Assembly (NCBI GenBank): GCA_903930505.1
Contig: CAIYYQ010000346.1
Location: forward strand, 1 to 6,956
DNA from: Methanobacteriota archaeon
GTDB taxonomy: Archaea > Thermoplasmatota > E2 > DHVEG-1
Reading direction: 5' to 3'
Length of the DNA stretch: 6,956 bases
Numbering within the stretch: the first letter of the stretch is position 1; the number at the start of each line of letters is the position of its first letter. Below are positions 4,803-6,956 of this stretch, one piece after another. A program made the position numbers and the translations under genes. The notes under the pieces are model-generated. The model saw only the letters and a program-made list of their open reading frames with translations. It did no database searches and was not told where the DNA came from.

Positions 4803-5750
4803 ATGGATCTATTTTGGATAGCAGTCTTAGTATTTTTAATCGTTGTCGTCATCTGGTATTTCTTGATAGGAATACGGATCGTACGTCCAACGCAGCGTGC
4901 ATTAGTTGAACGACTTGGAAAATATCGTCGTTTTGCGGGACCTGGGTTTTGTTGGGTCATCCCGATCGTAGATAGAATCATTAAAGTCAATATTACAGAA
5001 AAAATGATCAATGCAGAACCTCAGGAAATCATTACAAAAGATAAGTTGAATGCCCGTGTCGATGCACAGGTGTATTTCAAGGTGAAAATAGATGAAGAAT
5101 CTGTTAAATCATCACAGTATAATGTGTTTAACTATGAATACCAGATTGTGAATCTTGCACGAACAACTCTAAGAAACATTATTGGTACGCTTTCTTTAAA
5201 TGAGGCAAATAGTGAACGAGATCGAATTAATCGGGAACTCATGCAGACCTTAAGCCAGGAGACAAAAACATGGGGTATTGATGTTGTTCGTACTGAGCTA
5301 AAAGAGATTGATCCACCAAAAGATGTTCAAGAGACTATGAACAAGGTTGTTAAAGCGGAAAATGAGAAACAGGCCGCGATTGATTTTGCAACAGCAGCTG
5401 AGACTCAAGCTGATGGACAGCGTAGAGCAGAAATTAAAAAAGCAGAGGGGATGAAACAAGCGGCAATTTTAGAGGCTGAGGGGCATGCACAAGCTATTAT
5501 TAAAGTTGCGGAAGCTGATGCAGCAAAAATAGAGAAGATCAATACTGCGATCCAGAAGTTTTTCAGAAATGAGGCGCAGCTTTATAAAAAACTTGAAACT
5601 GTACAATTTTCTCTTGAGAATAATGCGAAATTCGTGATTGATCCGAATTCTTCGATTGTGAATGTGTTAACTGAGAAAATGGCAGGTGTTACCCCAATTC
5701 CTGTTGATAAAAAACATATTTCTCATGAGATGACTGACGAGAAAATGTAG
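4803..5750 (+). CDS. SPFH/stomatin-like membrane protein (slipin type)
   Basis: The 315-residue protein belongs to the SPFH (stomatin, prohibitin, flotillin, HflK/C) superfamily, membrane-anchored scaffolds that form large rings or microdomains and often hold or control proteases. An N-terminal helix (about 4-24) anchors it. The SPFH domain spans about 25-185 with RIVRPTQRALVERLGKY, GPGFCWVIPIVDRI (46-60), TKDKLNARVDAQVYFKV (78-94), LRNIIGTLSLNE (123-134) and TWGIDVVRTELKEIDPP (156-172). Residues about 183-250 form an A-, E-, K- and Q-rich coiled coil with repeated AEG and AEA steps, followed by a C-terminal region and a polar tail. Length and order are normal for stomatin/QmcA-like proteins. 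The NfeD membrane protease partner that commonly sits beside slipin genes is absent on both sides here. TATA box, Shine-Dalgarno sequence and terminator suggest a single-gene transcript. Confidence 0.95.
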   Translation: MDLFWIAVLVFLIVVVIWYFLIGIRIVRPTQRALVERLGKYRRFAGPGFCWVIPIVDRIIKVNITEKMINAEPQEIITKDKLNARVDAQVYFKVKIDEESVKSSQYNVFNYEYQIVNLARTTLRNIIGTLSLNEANSERDRINRELMQTLSQETKTWGIDVVRTELKEIDPPKDVQETMNKVVKAENEKQAAIDFATAAETQADGQRRAEIKKAEGMKQAAILEAEGHAQAIIKVAEADAAKIEKINTAIQKFFRNEAQLYKKLETVQFSLENNAKFVIDPNSSIVNVLTEKMAGVTPIPVDKKHISHEMTDEKM

Positions 5751-5754
5751 TGGT

Positions 5755-5802
5755 ATCCGCTGAATATACTTGTTTGGTTTGTGCGGATTTCTTCTTTTTT
5801 TT
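5755..5802 (+). terminator. Terminator after the SPFH gene
   Basis: ATCCGC (5755-5760) pairs with GCGGAT (5783-5788) around a 22-base loop, and a T-rich tract with eight consecutive T ends at 5802. The stem is short and the loop long, so the T-tract is probably the main signal. Confidence 0.6.
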
Positions 5803-5812
5803 GTGCGTTATA

Positions 5813-5820
5813 TTTATAAA
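5813..5820 (+). promoter_or_regulatory. TATA box for the 5846 gene
   Basis: TTTATAAA is centred about 30 bases before GTG 5846 and 39 before ATG 5855, so transcription would begin around 5842, at or just before the GTG. Confidence 0.55.
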
Positions 5821-5845
5821 GATATTTGTAGATTAGGAGTGGATT

Positions 5846-6415
5846 GTGAATTTCATGGGAGAAAATCTTTCTGATAAAATATTGGTGGTGATAACGAAAA
5901 TTGATGATAGTTTGACTGGTTTTGATAAAAGTGCAATTGAAAATTCAATGGAACCTTTAATGGAACTTCGTAACGATCTAAAGAAGACTATTCATGAGAA
6001 TTTTAAAGAACCTGTTGAACGGTGTATAATAAAGTTAAGAAAAAACGAGGATCTGTCCCCTCTTGAAATGCAAATGATAGAAAAATGGTTGGTTGGTGAC
6101 GCAGAATATTATATAAAATTGGAAAATAATTTGATGGATTGGCTTACAGAATGTAAACGTCTTTGTACAGTGATAGTATCATATTATTCTGATGAAGAGA
6201 TTGATATAGATGATGATAAATTATATGATCTTAGTGCTTATTTAACAGATTTGCAAGGGACGTTAGATGATATCCTTCGTTATTATCAAGCGATGAATCG
6301 GATTGACCAGTTTAAAAAATTTGTAGAAACTAAGACTCTGACATATGAGACAAAGAAATCCTTAGCGGATATGATGGAACGACGGTTAAATGAATGGAAG
6401 GTTATTGATGTATAA
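5846..6415 (+). CDS. Acidic helical protein, unknown function
   Basis: The 189-residue soluble protein has no signal peptide or membrane segment. It is predicted by eye to be almost entirely helical, with heptad-like stretches (about 36-66, 71-111, 125-160 and 165-186), an acidic patch DEEIDIDDD (116-124) and three cysteines (C60, C103, C107). A distinctive central stretch is LSPLEMQMIEKWLVGDAEYY (70-89). I do not recognise the family. GTG 5846 is chosen because AGGAG (5835-5839) lies six bases before it; ATG 5855 is the alternative but is 15 bases from that element. It has its own TATA box and lies downstream of the SPFH terminator, so it is not clearly in an operon with SPFH. The four-helix membrane protein gene follows after 47 bases. 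Confidence 0.85.
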   Translation: MNFMGENLSDKILVVITKIDDSLTGFDKSAIENSMEPLMELRNDLKKTIHENFKEPVERCIIKLRKNEDLSPLEMQMIEKWLVGDAEYYIKLENNLMDWLTECKRLCTVIVSYYSDEEIDIDDDKLYDLSAYLTDLQGTLDDILRYYQAMNRIDQFKKFVETKTLTYETKKSLADMMERRLNEWKVIDV

Positions 6416-6462
6416 TTCTTTCTCATTGTACAAGTTATTATTCAATAAAGAGAACTCATAAT

Positions 6463-6849
6463 ATGTTTGATGTCTTCATTGAGCAAAGTCGGTTGATGTT
6501 AACCGGGATTATTATTACGTTTGTTTCTACGTTAATTTATAAGGTTACTCCAACTGGTTTTAAAAGTGTTGGGAAATATCGTACGAAGGAACAAGCTGTG
6601 GTTATTTATCTTGTTGCGGCCGTGATCTTAGGTCTTTGTACTCCTCTTATCTATGAACTGTCGAAACTTATTATTGTGTATGTACCAATTGTATCGATTA
6701 TTGGTGTTTTTATTTTATGTGCGAACTTTATTATTAATCAGAGTGTGCCTACGTGGAGGCATACAACACCCAAGACATTAGGTATTTATGGCGTTGGTCT
6801 TCTGTTAATTATATTTGGTCTTCTTTTGTTCACCTGGAAAATAAGTTAG
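6463..6849 (+). CDS. Four-helix membrane protein, unknown function
   Basis: The 128-residue protein has hydrophobic helices at about 11-27, 44-64, 68-90 and 106-125. A basic loop (KSVGKYRTKEQ, 34-44) lies between helices 1 and 2, and a polar loop with W98, R99 and H100 between helices 3 and 4. It is consistent with a small polytopic membrane protein, with no catalytic motif visible. No Shine-Dalgarno sequence precedes ATG 6463; a weak TTATTATT element about 25 bases upstream would permit a leaderless start, or it may be read through from the preceding unknown gene 47 bases away. No family recognised. Confidence 0.8.
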   Translation: MFDVFIEQSRLMLTGIIITFVSTLIYKVTPTGFKSVGKYRTKEQAVVIYLVAAVILGLCTPLIYELSKLIIVYVPIVSIIGVFILCANFIINQSVPTWRHTTPKTLGIYGVGLLLIIFGLLLFTWKIS

Positions 6850-6856
6850 GTAATGG

Positions 6857-6863
6857 TTTTTTT
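6857..6863 (+). terminator. T-tract terminator after the four-helix membrane protein gene
   Basis: Seven consecutive T begin eight bases after the stop at 6849, followed by a GT- and T-rich stretch to about 6890. No hairpin is evident; T-tracts alone terminate archaeal RNA polymerase. Confidence 0.4.
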
Positions 6864-6903
6864 GTGGGTTGTTGTTCATTTTGTCATTTTGACACGATAT
6901 ATT

Positions 6904-6911
6904 TTTATATT
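6904..6911 (+). promoter_or_regulatory. TATA box for the gene at the right edge
   Basis: TTTATATT is centred about 25-26 bases before ATG 6933, the spacing of a leaderless archaeal promoter. Confidence 0.5.
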
Positions 6912-6932
6912 AATAATAAGAGAGTTTATCAT

Positions 6933-6956
6933 ATGAAGTCGGAAATCGCTCTAAGG
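6933..6956 (+). CDS. Start of a gene cut by the window edge (3' partial)
   Basis: ATG 6933 opens eight codons (MKSEIALR) to the window end without a stop. A well-placed TATA box and a preceding T-tract support a new transcription unit, but the product cannot be named from eight residues. Confidence 0.45.

Overview
The window looks like a moderately AT-rich archaeal chromosome segment, probably from an uncultured euryarchaeal lineage of the Thermoplasmatota type. I see TATA-like boxes centred about 23-30 bases before several start codons (leaderless or very short-leader transcripts). A perfect AGGTGA Shine-Dalgarno element precedes the SPFH gene, several transcription units end in T-tracts, and the OsmC and SPFH proteins are of archaeal appearance. 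The phylum is an inference from protein style; the domain is fairly secure.

Left part (1-2101, + strand): the 3' portion of a large surface or secreted protein gene. Its reading frame is open to the left edge, so the true start lies outside the window. It encodes a chain of FG-GAP/VCBS calcium-binding repeats, an ASPIC/UnbV-type domain, two PKD-like domains and a C-terminal dockerin-like pair. A symmetrical hairpin flanked by A- and T-tracts (2119-2164) separates it from a convergent gene.

Middle part (2250-4576): an OsmC-family gene on the - strand is complete except for one extra A in an A8 tract near its start, which splits it into two frames. From a shared intergenic region, two tiny two-helix membrane proteins run the other way (2812-3042 and 3102-3350). 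The second overlaps the 3' end of a convergent four-helix membrane protein gene (3340-3837, -). Behind that, also on the - strand, is a seven-helix membrane protein (3878-4576) that resembles the PrsW intramembrane protease family but appears to have lost most of the metal-site residues.

Right part (4577-6956, + strand): a 226-base divergent intergenic region with a large imperfect inverted repeat and four copies of ATATCC/GGATAT leads into an SPFH/stomatin-like gene (4803-5750) with a terminator after it. Next come an acidic helical protein of unknown function (5846-6415), a four-helix membrane protein of unknown function (6463-6849), and the first eight codons of another gene (6933-6956).

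Apart from OsmC and the extracellular protein, every product is membrane-embedded, membrane-tethered or unknown. I see no mobile element, CRISPR array, rRNA or tRNA gene. No new multi-gene system is demonstrable. The observations most worth a second look are the OsmC frameshift, the apparently inactive PrsW-like protein, the operator-like repeats before the SPFH gene, and the unknown pair that follows it.
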